39,385 nucleotides of DNA from Maricaulis sp. (lineage in GTDB: Bacteria > Pseudomonadota > Alphaproteobacteria > Caulobacterales > Maricaulaceae), in contig NZ_JASBRW010000020.1 in the NCBI RefSeq assembly GCF_030149235.1, forward strand, positions 1-39,385, in the 5' to 3' direction. Both the position numbers and the translations under genes were made by a program. This document shows positions 32,108 through 39,385 of this stretch, one piece after another; the first letter of the stretch is position 1; the number at the start of each line of letters is the position of its first letter. Under the pieces are notes generated by a model. That model saw only the letters and a program-made list of their open reading frames with translations. It was not told the origin of the DNA and made no database searches.

Positions 32108-34288
32108 TTAATCCATCAGCTTTTGCATCAGGAAGGCGTAGAGCATCGCATCACGACGCGCCAGTTCCTCCAGATTGGCCGCCGCGGAGTGGCCGCCCTC
32201 GATATTCTCGTAATAGAGATAATCATGTCCGAGCTCGGACAGGAGATGCGCCATCTTGCGAGCATGTCCGGGATGGACGCGGTCATCCTTGGTCGAGGTG
32301 TAGAGATAGATCTCCGGATACTCACCATTGGCATCGACATTGTGATACGGCGAGATCGAGCGCAGGAAAGCGCCTTCATCCGGGTCTTCCGGATTGCCGT
32401 ACTCACCCATCCAGGACGCTCCGGCCAGCAGCGTGTGATAGCGCAGCATGTCGAGCAGCGGCACGGCCGAGATGACTGCGTTCCACAAGTCCGGACGCTG
32501 GGTGTACATGACACCGGTCAAAAGGCCGCCATTGGACCCACCATAGACCGCGGTCCGGCGCGGGCTGGTCAGGCCATTGGTGTGCATGTCCTCGGCAACC
32601 GCAATGAGGTCGTCATAGATGCGCTGGCGGTCCATTTTCAGACCGGCCTGGTGCCAGGACGGGCCGAACTCGCCACCGCCACGGATATTGGCCACCACGT
32701 AAGCGCCGCCATTTTCGAGCCAAAGCTGGCCCCGGCTGCCGGAATAGCTCGGGCGGATGGAGACCTCGAACCCGCCGTAAGCGTAGAGCAGGGTCGGGGT
32801 GGAACCATCCATGACCGTGTCTTCGCGGCGCACCACGAAATACGGGATCATCGTACCGTCGGTGGATTCAGCTTCCAGCTGTTCGACCACCAGGCCTTCG
32901 GCGTTGAAGCGCTCCGGGATGGACTTGATCGGGTTCACCGTCATGTCCGCCGCATTGATCATGTAGAGCGTGTCCGGCGTCAGGAAGCCTTCGGCATTCA
33001 TGAAGGCGATGTCCTCGCTCGAATTGGTCGACCCCAGGGCAATAGTGAGGTTCTCGGGCACGGGCAGGCTCTCCGAGGTCCATTCGCCATCGGCGAACTG
33101 GAAGGCCTCGATACCGCCAACGACATTCTCGTCAATCGCGACCATGAGTGCGGACCGGGTTGCGCCGATGCCACCGAGCGACTGGCGCTCACGCAGCACA
33201 TACACGGTGTGCACGTCCGGCAGCTCGCCGGACGCGGCGAACGCAGCCATTTCAAACGACAGCAGCGCGCCCGACGGGTAGGTTTCGCCGCCCTCTACCG
33301 GGGTCCAGTCTTCCTGAAGGGTGAAGACGAGCTGACCCTGATACATTTCCTGGATCGAGGATTTCGGCGGCAGCGGCAGCTGCATGGCCTCACCCTCATT
33401 GGGCAAATACCACCAGGTCGTATCGTAGAAGGTGTCAGCTTCCGAGGCCATCATGTAGACGGTGCCATCGCTGTCTTCGACGCGGAAGGAGAACAGGCCG
33501 ACATCCTCGCGATCACCGCGTACGGCTTCGGTCGCAGCGGACAGGTCCGTGCCGCGGGCCCAGCGATAGGCCACGGACGGATAGCCGCTATCGGTGGTAT
33601 CGCCTTCGCTGGTTGCGAGCCCCACCATCAGCGTATCGGCATCGATCCAGCTGACACCGCCCTTGGCTTCCGGCGTCACGAATCCACCCTCCACAAAGCC
33701 GCGCTCGGAGACGGAGAACTCGCGCCGCACGGCGGCATCGGAGCCACCATCAGACAGGGTGATCATGCAACGGTCATAGGCCGGGGCGAGACAGTTCGCG
33801 CCGCGCCAGACCCAATTGGACTCTTCTGCGTCCGACAGGGTGTCCAGATCAAGGATGACATCCCAGTCCGGGCTATCGGTGAGATAGCTTTCCATCGTCG
33901 TCCGGCGCCACAGACCATGGGTATTGGTCGCGTCCTGCCAGAAGTTCCAGACATAACCGCCCTGGAACGTGCCGTAGGGGATGCGGTCTTCGCTCTGGTA
34001 GACGGCCAGCGCCTGGTCATACAGGCCCTGATAGCGTTCATCGCCCTGCAGGCGCTCAAAGGTGCGGGCGTTTTCGCCCTCGGCCCAGGCAATCGCCTCC
34101 TCGCCTTCGACTTCTTCCAGCCACAGGCGCGGGTCATTGTTCGGATCGATTTCCACGATCTGGCGTTCGCCGCCGGTTTCGGCTGTGCCTGCCTCCACGG
34201 GTACATCCTCTTGATGGGTCGCCGGATTACAGGCCGCAAGCGCAAGCATGCTGACACCGGCAATCGAGGCCTTGGTCACGTTAGACAT
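32108..34288 (-). CDS. Prolyl oligopeptidase family (S9A) serine peptidase, predicted lipoprotein
   Basis: This encodes 726 residues. The export signal ends in lipobox LALAAC (C20), so the enzyme is probably anchored in the envelope. A seven-bladed beta-propeller spans about 60-440. The alpha/beta-hydrolase domain follows, with YGGSNGGLLTG (nucleophile Ser585), TKDDRVHPGHARKM (Asp669) and EGGHSAA (His700). WLEEVEGEEAIAWAEGEN at the N-terminus is the family's typical opening. It cleaves short proline-containing peptides, probably for peptide nutrition. The gene diverges from dapF. An unbroken open frame of 753 codons on the other strand is a shadow. Confidence 0.95.
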   Translation of the reverse strand: MSNVTKASIAGVSMLALAACNPATHQEDVPVEAGTAETGGERQIVEIDPNNDPRLWLEEVEGEEAIAWAEGENARTFERLQGDERYQGLYDQALAVYQSEDRIPYGTFQGGYVWNFWQDATNTHGLWRRTTMESYLTDSPDWDVILDLDTLSDAEESNWVWRGANCLAPAYDRCMITLSDGGSDAAVRREFSVSERGFVEGGFVTPEAKGGVSWIDADTLMVGLATSEGDTTDSGYPSVAYRWARGTDLSAATEAVRGDREDVGLFSFRVEDSDGTVYMMASEADTFYDTTWWYLPNEGEAMQLPLPPKSSIQEMYQGQLVFTLQEDWTPVEGGETYPSGALLSFEMAAFAASGELPDVHTVYVLRERQSLGGIGATRSALMVAIDENVVGGIEAFQFADGEWTSESLPVPENLTIALGSTNSSEDIAFMNAEGFLTPDTLYMINAADMTVNPIKSIPERFNAEGLVVEQLEAESTDGTMIPYFVVRREDTVMDGSTPTLLYAYGGFEVSIRPSYSGSRGQLWLENGGAYVVANIRGGGEFGPSWHQAGLKMDRQRIYDDLIAVAEDMHTNGLTSPRRTAVYGGSNGGLLTGVMYTQRPDLWNAVISAVPLLDMLRYHTLLAGASWMGEYGNPEDPDEGAFLRSISPYHNVDANGEYPEIYLYTSTKDDRVHPGHARKMAHLLSELGHDYLYYENIEGGHSAAANLEELARRDAMLYAFLMQKLMD

Positions 34289-34371
34289 TCATGTCTCCCC
34301 TTAACTCTTCGGCGCGCAGTTAAGACCGAGCCATGCTGGACGTAAAGCCGTCTAGCGGCTATCCGGGCGCC

Positions 34372-35190
34372 ATGAAGGCAAGACGTATGAATGGCGCGGG
34401 CAACCGCTTTATCCTGGCCGATGTTCGCGGACGGGCCGGACGGCTCTCTCCGGCCGTCGACCAGATCCGTCGCTGGGCGGGTGAATTCCAGTTTGATCAG
34501 TTACTTGTGCTGGAAGATGCAGACGGCGCGGATGCCTTCATGAGGATCTGGAATGCCGATGGTGACGAGGTCGGTGCCTGCGGCAATGGTACGCGGGCGG
34601 CAGCGCAGGCGATGATGCAGGACGAGGGGCTCGATCGCGTGGTGATTGGTACGGTTGGCGGCCTGCTTCACGCCGACACCGCAGAGAACGGGCAAATCCG
34701 TGTCGATATGGGCGAACCACGCCTGAATTGGCAGAACATCCCGCTGGCGCGTGAGATGGACACGGTCCAGCTCGATTTTGCCGCAGAGGCTGCGGGCGTC
34801 CGAGTCGAGAATCCCGGTGCGGTCAATATGGGCAACCCCCATGCGGTCTTCTTCGTCCGTGACGTCGAAAGCCTGCCTCTCGCGGCTCTCGGCCGGGAGG
34901 TCGAAATGGATCCGGTCTTCCCCGAACGCGTCAATGCCGGCTTTGCCCAGATCTTTGACGCCTCGCATATTCGCCTGCGGGTCTGGGAGCGCGGCGCCGG
35001 GATCACCGCGGCCTGCGGTACGGCCGCCTGCGCGACCCTGGTCGCCGCTCACCGTCGCGGTCTCGCCGCCCGCTCCGCATCCATCATGGCCGATGGCGGC
35101 GAACTGCATGTCGAATGGCGCGAACACGACAACCACGTCATCCTGACCGGCCCCGTCGAGGACGAGGGCGAGGTCGATATCCAACTCTAA
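34372..35190 (+). CDS. dapF: Diaminopimelate epimerase
   Basis: This encodes 272 residues. DapF interconverts LL- and meso-diaminopimelate for lysine and peptidoglycan synthesis, without a cofactor. The two catalytic cysteines are C70 in EVGACGNGTRAAAQ and C215 in ITAACGTAACATLV. MNGAGNRFILAD, the substrate-binding VNMGNPHAVFFV, and RVWERGAG before the second cysteine are also visible. I chose ATG 34372, which gives the usual beginning (MKARRMNGAGN); ATG 34333 adds 13 residues that do not fit the family. The YtoQ-like gene follows after 15 bp and may share the transcript. Confidence 0.94.
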   Translation: MKARRMNGAGNRFILADVRGRAGRLSPAVDQIRRWAGEFQFDQLLVLEDADGADAFMRIWNADGDEVGACGNGTRAAAQAMMQDEGLDRVVIGTVGGLLHADTAENGQIRVDMGEPRLNWQNIPLAREMDTVQLDFAAEAAGVRVENPGAVNMGNPHAVFFVRDVESLPLAALGREVEMDPVFPERVNAGFAQIFDASHIRLRVWERGAGITAACGTAACATLVAAHRRGLAARSASIMADGGELHVEWREHDNHVILTGPVEDEGEVDIQL

Positions 35191-35205
35191 CGTCAGGGCC
35201 CTGTC

Positions 35206-35670
35206 ATGAGCGAAGCGATCTGGACCGTTTATCTCTCCGGCGAAATTCACACGGATTGGCGCGACCGCATCATTGATGCCGTTGACCGCATGGACTTGCC
35301 GGTCGATTTCGTCGGCCCGGTGACCGTGCATGCCGACAGCGATGATTGCGGCGCGGTGATCCTGGGCGAAGAAGACAAGCCGTTCTGGCGCGATCACAAG
35401 GGCGCCAAGCTCAATGCGATCCGGACCCGCACGCTGATGGAACGCGCCGACATCGCCGTCGTGCGCTTTGGCGACAAGTACAGGCAGTGGAATGCCGCCT
35501 TTGATGCCGGCTTCGCCGCCGCCCTCGGCACACCACTCATCACCTTGCACGACGAGAGCTTGACCCATGCGCTCAAGGAGGTCGATGGCGCCGCGCTCGC
35601 TGTTGCACAGGAGCCGGAACAGGTGGCGGAAATCCTCGCCTATGTCATCGACGGGACGTTGAACCGCTAA
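35206..35670 (+). CDS. YtoQ-family protein
   Basis: This encodes 154 residues. The sequence TVYLSGEIHTDWRDRI, then FVGPVTVHADSDDCGAVILG, DHKGAKLNAIRTRTLMERAD, and VVRFGDKYRQWNAAFDAGFA is diagnostic for the YtoQ family, a branch of the nucleoside 2-deoxyribosyltransferase-like fold. Its molecular role is not established. It follows dapF at close spacing on the same strand, suggesting co-transcription; whether the link is functional is unknown. Confidence 0.88.
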   Translation: MSEAIWTVYLSGEIHTDWRDRIIDAVDRMDLPVDFVGPVTVHADSDDCGAVILGEEDKPFWRDHKGAKLNAIRTRTLMERADIAVVRFGDKYRQWNAAFDAGFAAALGTPLITLHDESLTHALKEVDGAALAVAQEPEQVAEILAYVIDGTLNR

Positions 35671-35795
35671 AGCCGGTTTCCCCTCACTGCCGAGTTCATT
35701 GTCGCTCGCGGGCATTGTCTCATATTATCCCCTGAAGGGCCGCGATTTCGTCGCGGTTGGGGATCAGCATCGGGATCAGACCCAAGGGCAGGATG

Positions 35796-37088
35796 ATGCG
35801 CCAATTCTTTCTTAGCGCCGCGCTGGCGGCTGGACTGGCTGTTCCGGCCATGGCCCAGGACGAGGCCGCGGCCGTCACGCAGCAGACCGTGTCGATCGAG
35901 CTGTTCGGCCTGGCCAACCAGGCCCTGCAAGCCGGTGATTTCGAAGCCGCCAAACGCGCACTGGAAGCTGTGCGGGATCTCAAGCCGGGCCACCCGGCCG
36001 TACTCAACGGTCTGGTCACCGTCGCCCGCCGCGCCGAACATCCGGAAGATGCGCTCGACGCACTGGAAGCTATGGATGCGGCCGGCCTGACCTATGACAC
36101 CTCGCGTGTGGCCGATTGGCTCAGCGAAGCCGAGCCGGCCCGCTTTGCAGCCGTCAACGCCGCACTGGCGGCCAATGGCGAACCCGTCGGGAGAGCTGAA
36201 CGCGCAGCCGTGATCGACCGACCGGATGCCCTGATCGAAGGCGTGGCGGTCGATATCGAGACCGACCGGATTTTCCTGTCCTCTGTGGCCCAGCGTGAAA
36301 TCCTGCTGCTGGAACCCTTTGCGCCCAATGATCCCATCGTCTTCGCCGATCAGGATGATGGTCTCTGGTCAGTGTTTGGTATCGCCGTCGATGATCGCAC
36401 CCGTATGGTCTGGGCAGCCTCCGGGGTGGTTCCGCAAACGCCGATGGCCGAGGGCGAGACGCCCGGCACGGCCTTGTTCGCTTTCGACCTAATGACGGGT
36501 GATCTCTATAACCGCTACGAGATCGACGGGGCCGAACGGATGGCCGACTTCGTCGTCCGCGATGGCATGGTCTATGTCGCTGATGCCGGTGCGCCGCGCA
36601 TTTACGTGCTAAATTCCATCTCCGGCCAGCTTGAACTCCTGGTCGAGGACCCCCGCTTTGTCAGCCTTCAAGGCCTCGCCCTGACACGGGGCGCATTGTA
36701 CGCCGCAGATTATTCGACCGGCATCTGGCGCATCGATCTGGGGGATCAGTCCGTCTCCCTGGTTCGCCCGGGTGAGGCGTCCCTGATCGGTATTGATGGC
36801 CTCCTGAACACCCGTGACGGCCGTCTCGTCGCCGTGCGCAACGGAGCCGCCCCGCATCAGATGATGGCTATCGATCTGGACCGGGATGGTCGCGAAGTGG
36901 CCGCGACGGAAGTCCTGCTGCGCGCCCATCCGGATATGACCGGTGACACCGAACCAACCCTCGTTGATCTTGCCGATGGCCGCGCCTGGCTTGTCGCCAA
37001 TGCCGCCTGGCCGCTCTTTCCGGCCGATGGCAATGAACCAGAGTCGGCGCGACCGGCCACCGTCATCCTGGAAATGGATCTACCGTAA
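35796..37088 (+). CDS. Exported TPR plus beta-propeller protein
   Basis: This encodes 430 residues. A signal peptide (RQFFLSAALAAGLAVPAMA) precedes TPR-like helices (about 30-110: FGLANQALQAGDFEAAKRAL and AEHPEDALDALEAM). From about 145 on, repeated strand units such as EGVAVDIETDRIFLSSVAQ, MVYVADAGAPRIYVLNSISG and LALTRGALYAADYSTGIWRI form an SMP-30/NHL-type six-bladed propeller. Such propellers bind ligands or hydrolyse lactones, and I cannot tell which. I took ATG 35796 because AAGGG is seven bases upstream; an ATG one codon earlier is also possible. The gene stands alone in the envelope-related end of the window. Confidence 0.82.
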   Translation: MRQFFLSAALAAGLAVPAMAQDEAAAVTQQTVSIELFGLANQALQAGDFEAAKRALEAVRDLKPGHPAVLNGLVTVARRAEHPEDALDALEAMDAAGLTYDTSRVADWLSEAEPARFAAVNAALAANGEPVGRAERAAVIDRPDALIEGVAVDIETDRIFLSSVAQREILLLEPFAPNDPIVFADQDDGLWSVFGIAVDDRTRMVWAASGVVPQTPMAEGETPGTALFAFDLMTGDLYNRYEIDGAERMADFVVRDGMVYVADAGAPRIYVLNSISGQLELLVEDPRFVSLQGLALTRGALYAADYSTGIWRIDLGDQSVSLVRPGEASLIGIDGLLNTRDGRLVAVRNGAAPHQMMAIDLDRDGREVAATEVLLRAHPDMTGDTEPTLVDLADGRAWLVANAAWPLFPADGNEPESARPATVILEMDLP

Positions 37089-37166
37089 ACGCAGCGCTCA
37101 GATTCCGTTCACCCATTTCTCATAATCTTGATGGTCTCCACCGCGCGAGCAAAGGAGGCGATGATG

Positions 37167-37439
37167 ATGGAGACCGACCGGGATTTCGCCGCTCAACTGA
37201 GCGGACACAGGCTTACGACGGCAGAAGTCCTCTATTACATGCCGGATCATCCGAGTCTTGTTCAGAGCTTTCTCTGGCAGACCCAGGACTTGGCCACGCG
37301 CTATCCTCGACTGATCCGCTTCCTCGATTTCTGGCGCGCCGAGATCGATGCCGTCATCCATACCGTCCGCATTGCCCATCGCGGCCTGATCGGACCAGCG
37401 GAGTGGAGCCGGGCCGATATCGAGCTGCGGCTGAACTGA
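37167..37439 (+). CDS. usg: Usg family protein
   Basis: This encodes about 90 residues. The sequence LTTAEVLYYMPDHPSLVQSF followed by LWQTQDLATRYPRLIRFLDF and WRAEIDAVIHTVRIAH is the signature of the alphaproteobacterial usg protein. It was first described as the gene upstream of trpF in Caulobacter. Its function is unknown. A very strong ribosome site AAAGGAGG (37151-37158) is followed by three consecutive ATGs at 37161, 37164 and 37167. The third has the best spacing; the two earlier ones cannot be excluded. It converges with the gene ending at 37444, leaving only 4 bp. Confidence 0.9.
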   Translation: METDRDFAAQLSGHRLTTAEVLYYMPDHPSLVQSFLWQTQDLATRYPRLIRFLDFWRAEIDAVIHTVRIAHRGLIGPAEWSRADIELRLN

Positions 37440-37443
37440 ACGC

Positions 37444-37878
37444 TCACTCGCCCCGCATGCGCAGGATGCCGACGCCGCAAGCCTGCTGGATCACAGGTTC
37501 CGCGGCGACAAGACGGCGCGTTACCGAGGACAGGTCGGTTGGATTGGCGCCCCAGCGTCGCAGCGCTTCAGCACGCCCATCGCTGCTCAATTCAGGGTCC
37601 GCCGCGACGATGACAATCTCGAGCTCGTCGGCAGAGAAGCGGGAATGCGCTTCCCGGGAAACACAATGACAGGCCTCGTGGTCACCGCCGCGATGGATGC
37701 AGCTGGCAAAAACTTCATCACCGCCAGGTTCATCGACAAGCGCTGGCAGGCCCAAGCCCGCCACGGCTACCAAGGCACTCAAAAACACGGCCCGCCCCTT
37801 TTCCCTATTCAAATACAGCCTAGTGCTTTTCCCGGTTTTTCGCCACTTTCCCCTTTCCTCGAGGCTTTTCGCAGGCAT
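37444..37878 (-). CDS. Small membrane-anchored or exported protein with a Cys/His cluster (unknown function)
   Basis: This encodes up to 144 residues. A basic N-terminus and one hydrophobic stretch (about 31-48, VFLSALVAVAGLGLPALV) are followed by FASCIHRGGDHEACHCVSRE, with three cysteines and several histidines, and by a helical region to the end. The Cys/His pattern (C-x8-C-x-C plus nearby His) could bind metal or form disulfides; I know no family. The start is open. ATG 37878 has no ribosome site and would put the gene within 40 bp of the divergent lipoprotein. TTG 37812 gives a normal signal sequence, and GTG 37788 sits behind AAGGGG. Confidence 0.6.
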   Translation of the reverse strand: MPAKSLEERGKWRKTGKSTRLYLNREKGRAVFLSALVAVAGLGLPALVDEPGGDEVFASCIHRGGDHEACHCVSREAHSRFSADELEIVIVAADPELSSDGRAEALRRWGANPTDLSSVTRRLVAAEPVIQQACGVGILRMRGE

Positions 37879-37917
37879 AATTATTTATGCGAGGACGCGA
37901 CGAGGCGGAGTTTAGAG

Positions 37918-38448
37918 ATGAAACGATCACTCCTGATCCTGTTGAGCATCACGGTGCTGGCAGCCTGTACCAGCATGCCCACCCCTTACCAGCCGGCCGT
38001 TGGCTCGCGCTGGGGCTATGAAGAAAACCAGATCGAAACCGATCGCTTCCGGGTATCGTTCGGCGGCAATTCCATCACCGATCGCGAGACGGTGGAGACC
38101 TATCTCCTCTACCGCGCAGCCGAGCTGACGGTGGAACAGGGCTATGATCATTTCGAAGTCGTGGAGCGCAATGTCGACAGCGAGACGCGCCGCTTCCCGA
38201 GTGAACTGCACAATCCGCGCTATCGCGGCTTCTTCGTGCATTACAGCTATTACCACCCGCGCTGGGGCTGGCGTGGCCGCTATGATCCGTTCTGGGATGA
38301 CATGCACACCCGAGAGATCACCCGTTTCGAGGCCAGCGCCGAGATTGTCCTGGGTGAAGGCCCCAAGCCGGACCACCCGCGCGCCTTTGATGCCCGTGAT
38401 GTGATGTCCAACCTGGCAGATGACATCGTGCTGCCCCAGCCGGAATAG
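37918..38448 (+). CDS. Putative outer-membrane lipoprotein, DUF4136-like
   Basis: This encodes 176 residues. The lipobox is LAAC with C17. The mature domain has FRVSFGGNSITDRETVETYL then LYRAAELTVEQGYDHFEVVE, and a distinctive Tyr/Trp/Pro/Arg-rich loop (HYSYYHPRWGWRGRYDPFWD). The AELTVEQGYDHFEVV pattern is common in envelope lipoproteins of the CC0125-like group in this bacterial order. Function is unknown. The start ATG 37918 gives the lipoprotein signal; the frame is open far upstream, but that stretch overlaps the divergent neighbour. A terminator follows. Confidence 0.83.
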   Translation: MKRSLLILLSITVLAACTSMPTPYQPAVGSRWGYEENQIETDRFRVSFGGNSITDRETVETYLLYRAAELTVEQGYDHFEVVERNVDSETRRFPSELHNPRYRGFFVHYSYYHPRWGWRGRYDPFWDDMHTREITRFEASAEIVLGEGPKPDHPRAFDARDVMSNLADDIVLPQPE

Positions 38449-38473
38449 GCGGCCCTCGCACAGACCCCAAAAA

Positions 38474-38505
38474 CAAAACCCCGGAGGCGGACCTCCGGGG
38501 TTTTG
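38474..38505. terminator. Bidirectional terminator between the lipoprotein and SDR genes
   Basis: A perfect 14-bp stem (38474-38487 with 38492-38505) around a CGGA loop has A and T tracts at its ends. It lies between two converging genes and should serve both strands. Confidence 0.88.
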
Positions 38506-38526
38506 CTTGTGATCAGCCGACAGCCC

Positions 38527-39309
38527 CTATTTCGGGGGCATGCGCGCGCCAGCGTCGAGGCGGACACATTCGGCATTGATGTAGTCGTTCGACACCATGA
38601 AGGCGACCAGGTCAGCGTATTCTGCGGGAGTACCGAAACGGGTCGGGAACTGCAGGTGCGAGGCCAGGGAGATTTTCACTTCCGGCGGCATCTGCTGGTA
38701 GATCGGTGTCTCGAAGAATCCCGGCAGGATGGTGTTGACGCGGATCTGCTCCTTGGCGAGATCGCGCGCCATCGGCAGAGTCATGCCGTAAATGCCGCCC
38801 TTTGACGCGGAATAGGACACCTGGCCGATCTGGCCGTCCTGGGCTGCGACAGAAGCCGTGTGGACAATAATGCCACGGCCGCTGTCACCGAGCGGGTCGA
38901 GCGACATCATGCCGGCAGCCGACTTGGCGGCACACATGAAAGAACCGATCAGATTGATGGCGATGACGCGGTTGAAGCGCTCCATGGAATGGGCAGAGAT
39001 CTCACCGGAAGAGGACGAGCGGCGTGCCGTCTTCTCTGCGGCACCGACACCGGCGCAATTGATCAGGATGCGCTCCTGGCCATTGGCGGCACGGGCCTTT
39101 TCGAAACCGGCATCAACGCTGGCTTCGTCAGCGACATTGACCTGGCAGAAGACGCCGCCGATCTCGCTCGCCACGGCTTCACCGCGCTCGGCATTCATGT
39201 CGAAAATCGCAACCTTGGCACCGTCGGCCGCCAAACGACGCGCCGTACCTTCGCCGAGACCGGATGCACCGCCCGTAACGACCGCGGAGATGGAATTGTC
39301 GAGTTTCAT
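38527..39309 (-). CDS. 3-hydroxyacyl-CoA dehydrogenase type-2 (HSD10-like) short-chain dehydrogenase
   Basis: This encodes 260 residues of a classical SDR. The NAD loop is VTGGASGLGEGTARRL (12-19 region), NCAG follows, and the catalytic triad is S153 in VHTASVAAQDGQ, Y166 and K170 in YSASKGG. The stretches GQIGQVSYSASKGGIYGMTL, ARDLAKEQIRVNTILPG and PAEYADLVAFMV closely follow mammalian HSD17B10 and bacterial homologues that oxidise 3-hydroxyacyl-CoA (short-chain or methyl-branched) in beta-oxidation and isoleucine breakdown. It is a cytoplasmic enzyme. No other beta-oxidation gene is within view; the window ends 76 bp upstream of its start. Confidence 0.92.
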   Translation of the reverse strand: MKLDNSISAVVTGGASGLGEGTARRLAADGAKVAIFDMNAERGEAVASEIGGVFCQVNVADEASVDAGFEKARAANGQERILINCAGVGAAEKTARRSSSSGEISAHSMERFNRVIAINLIGSFMCAAKSAAGMMSLDPLGDSGRGIIVHTASVAAQDGQIGQVSYSASKGGIYGMTLPMARDLAKEQIRVNTILPGFFETPIYQQMPPEVKISLASHLQFPTRFGTPAEYADLVAFMVSNDYINAECVRLDAGARMPPK

Positions 39310-39385
39310 TGGTTCTCCCCTGGATTGATAACCGTATGCCCAGCGACATAGCCTGAGACGGGAGAAAAGAAAACGCGCCGCCTGA

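Noticed and set aside
34301-34323. Two TTAA elements between the oligopeptidase and dapF genes
   Set aside because: They are 15 bases apart, not 7, so they do not fit the CtrA consensus.
32084-34345. A 753-codon open frame on the + strand, antisense to the prolyl oligopeptidase gene
   Set aside because: No recognisable motif and complete overlap with a gene that shows an intact catalytic triad; a compositional shadow.

Overview
The window looks like chromosomal DNA of a GC-rich alphaproteobacterium of the Caulobacterales/Maricaulales group (stalked or budding marine relatives such as Maricaulis or Hyphomonadaceae). This is inferred from content: a DivL-type kinase with tyrosine at the phospho-acceptor position, a ChvI/ChvG pair beside a PTS-Ntr-like HPr/EIIA pair, an alphaproteobacterial AddAB, the usg protein, and the rpsA-ihfB and trpFBA-accD-folC gene orders. 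I see no tRNA, rRNA, insertion sequence, CRISPR array or prophage. The window is nearly all coding, and no gene-free stretch exceeds 300 bases.

Layout. Bases 1-1203: the 3' end of a gene that is probably rpsA, a terminator, ihfB and a SprA-type putative metalloprotease. Bases 1334-6269 (+): trpF, trpB, trpA, accD, folC, closed by a strong convergent terminator. Bases 15599 down to 6339 (-): tsaE, amgK, murU, addB, addA, trxA. The first five overlap head to tail and use TTG or GTG starts at three junctions. Bases 15704-16024 (+): a [2Fe-2S] ferredoxin. Bases 18585 down to 16105 (-): a three-gene set of exported proteins built around an M48-type lipoprotein protease. Bases 21160 down to 18683 (-): divL, with a 278-bp upstream region that holds CtrA-like and DnaA-like boxes and a terminator-like hairpin.

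Bases 21439-23723 hold a divergent pair: a TonB-C-domain lipoprotein (-) and a membrane protein with a very acidic tail (+). Bases 26883 down to 23756 (-): chvI, chvG, a mannose-type EIIA and HPr, with no hprK between chvG and EIIA. Bases 27077-31138 (+): an unrecognised 562-residue protein preceded by a CtrA-like box, a secreted NTF2-like protein, a GlmU-like left-handed beta-helix protein and a coupled HAD phosphatase. Bases 34288 down to 31131 (-): a prolyl-oligopeptidase lipoprotein and a nucleotidyltransferase-like protein. Bases 34372-39309: dapF, a YtoQ-family protein, an exported TPR/beta-propeller protein, usg, two small envelope proteins, and an HSD10-like short-chain dehydrogenase (-).

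Taken together this is mostly housekeeping: tryptophan, fatty acid, folate and lysine/peptidoglycan synthesis, wall recycling, recombination repair and tRNA modification, interleaved with cell-cycle and envelope signalling. The most unusual material is the regulatory region above divL, the 562-residue unknown gene with its own CtrA-like box, the divergent nucleotidyltransferase-like protein at 31131-32045, and the acidic-tailed membrane protein at 22110-23723. All functional calls come from reading motifs. No database search was possible.
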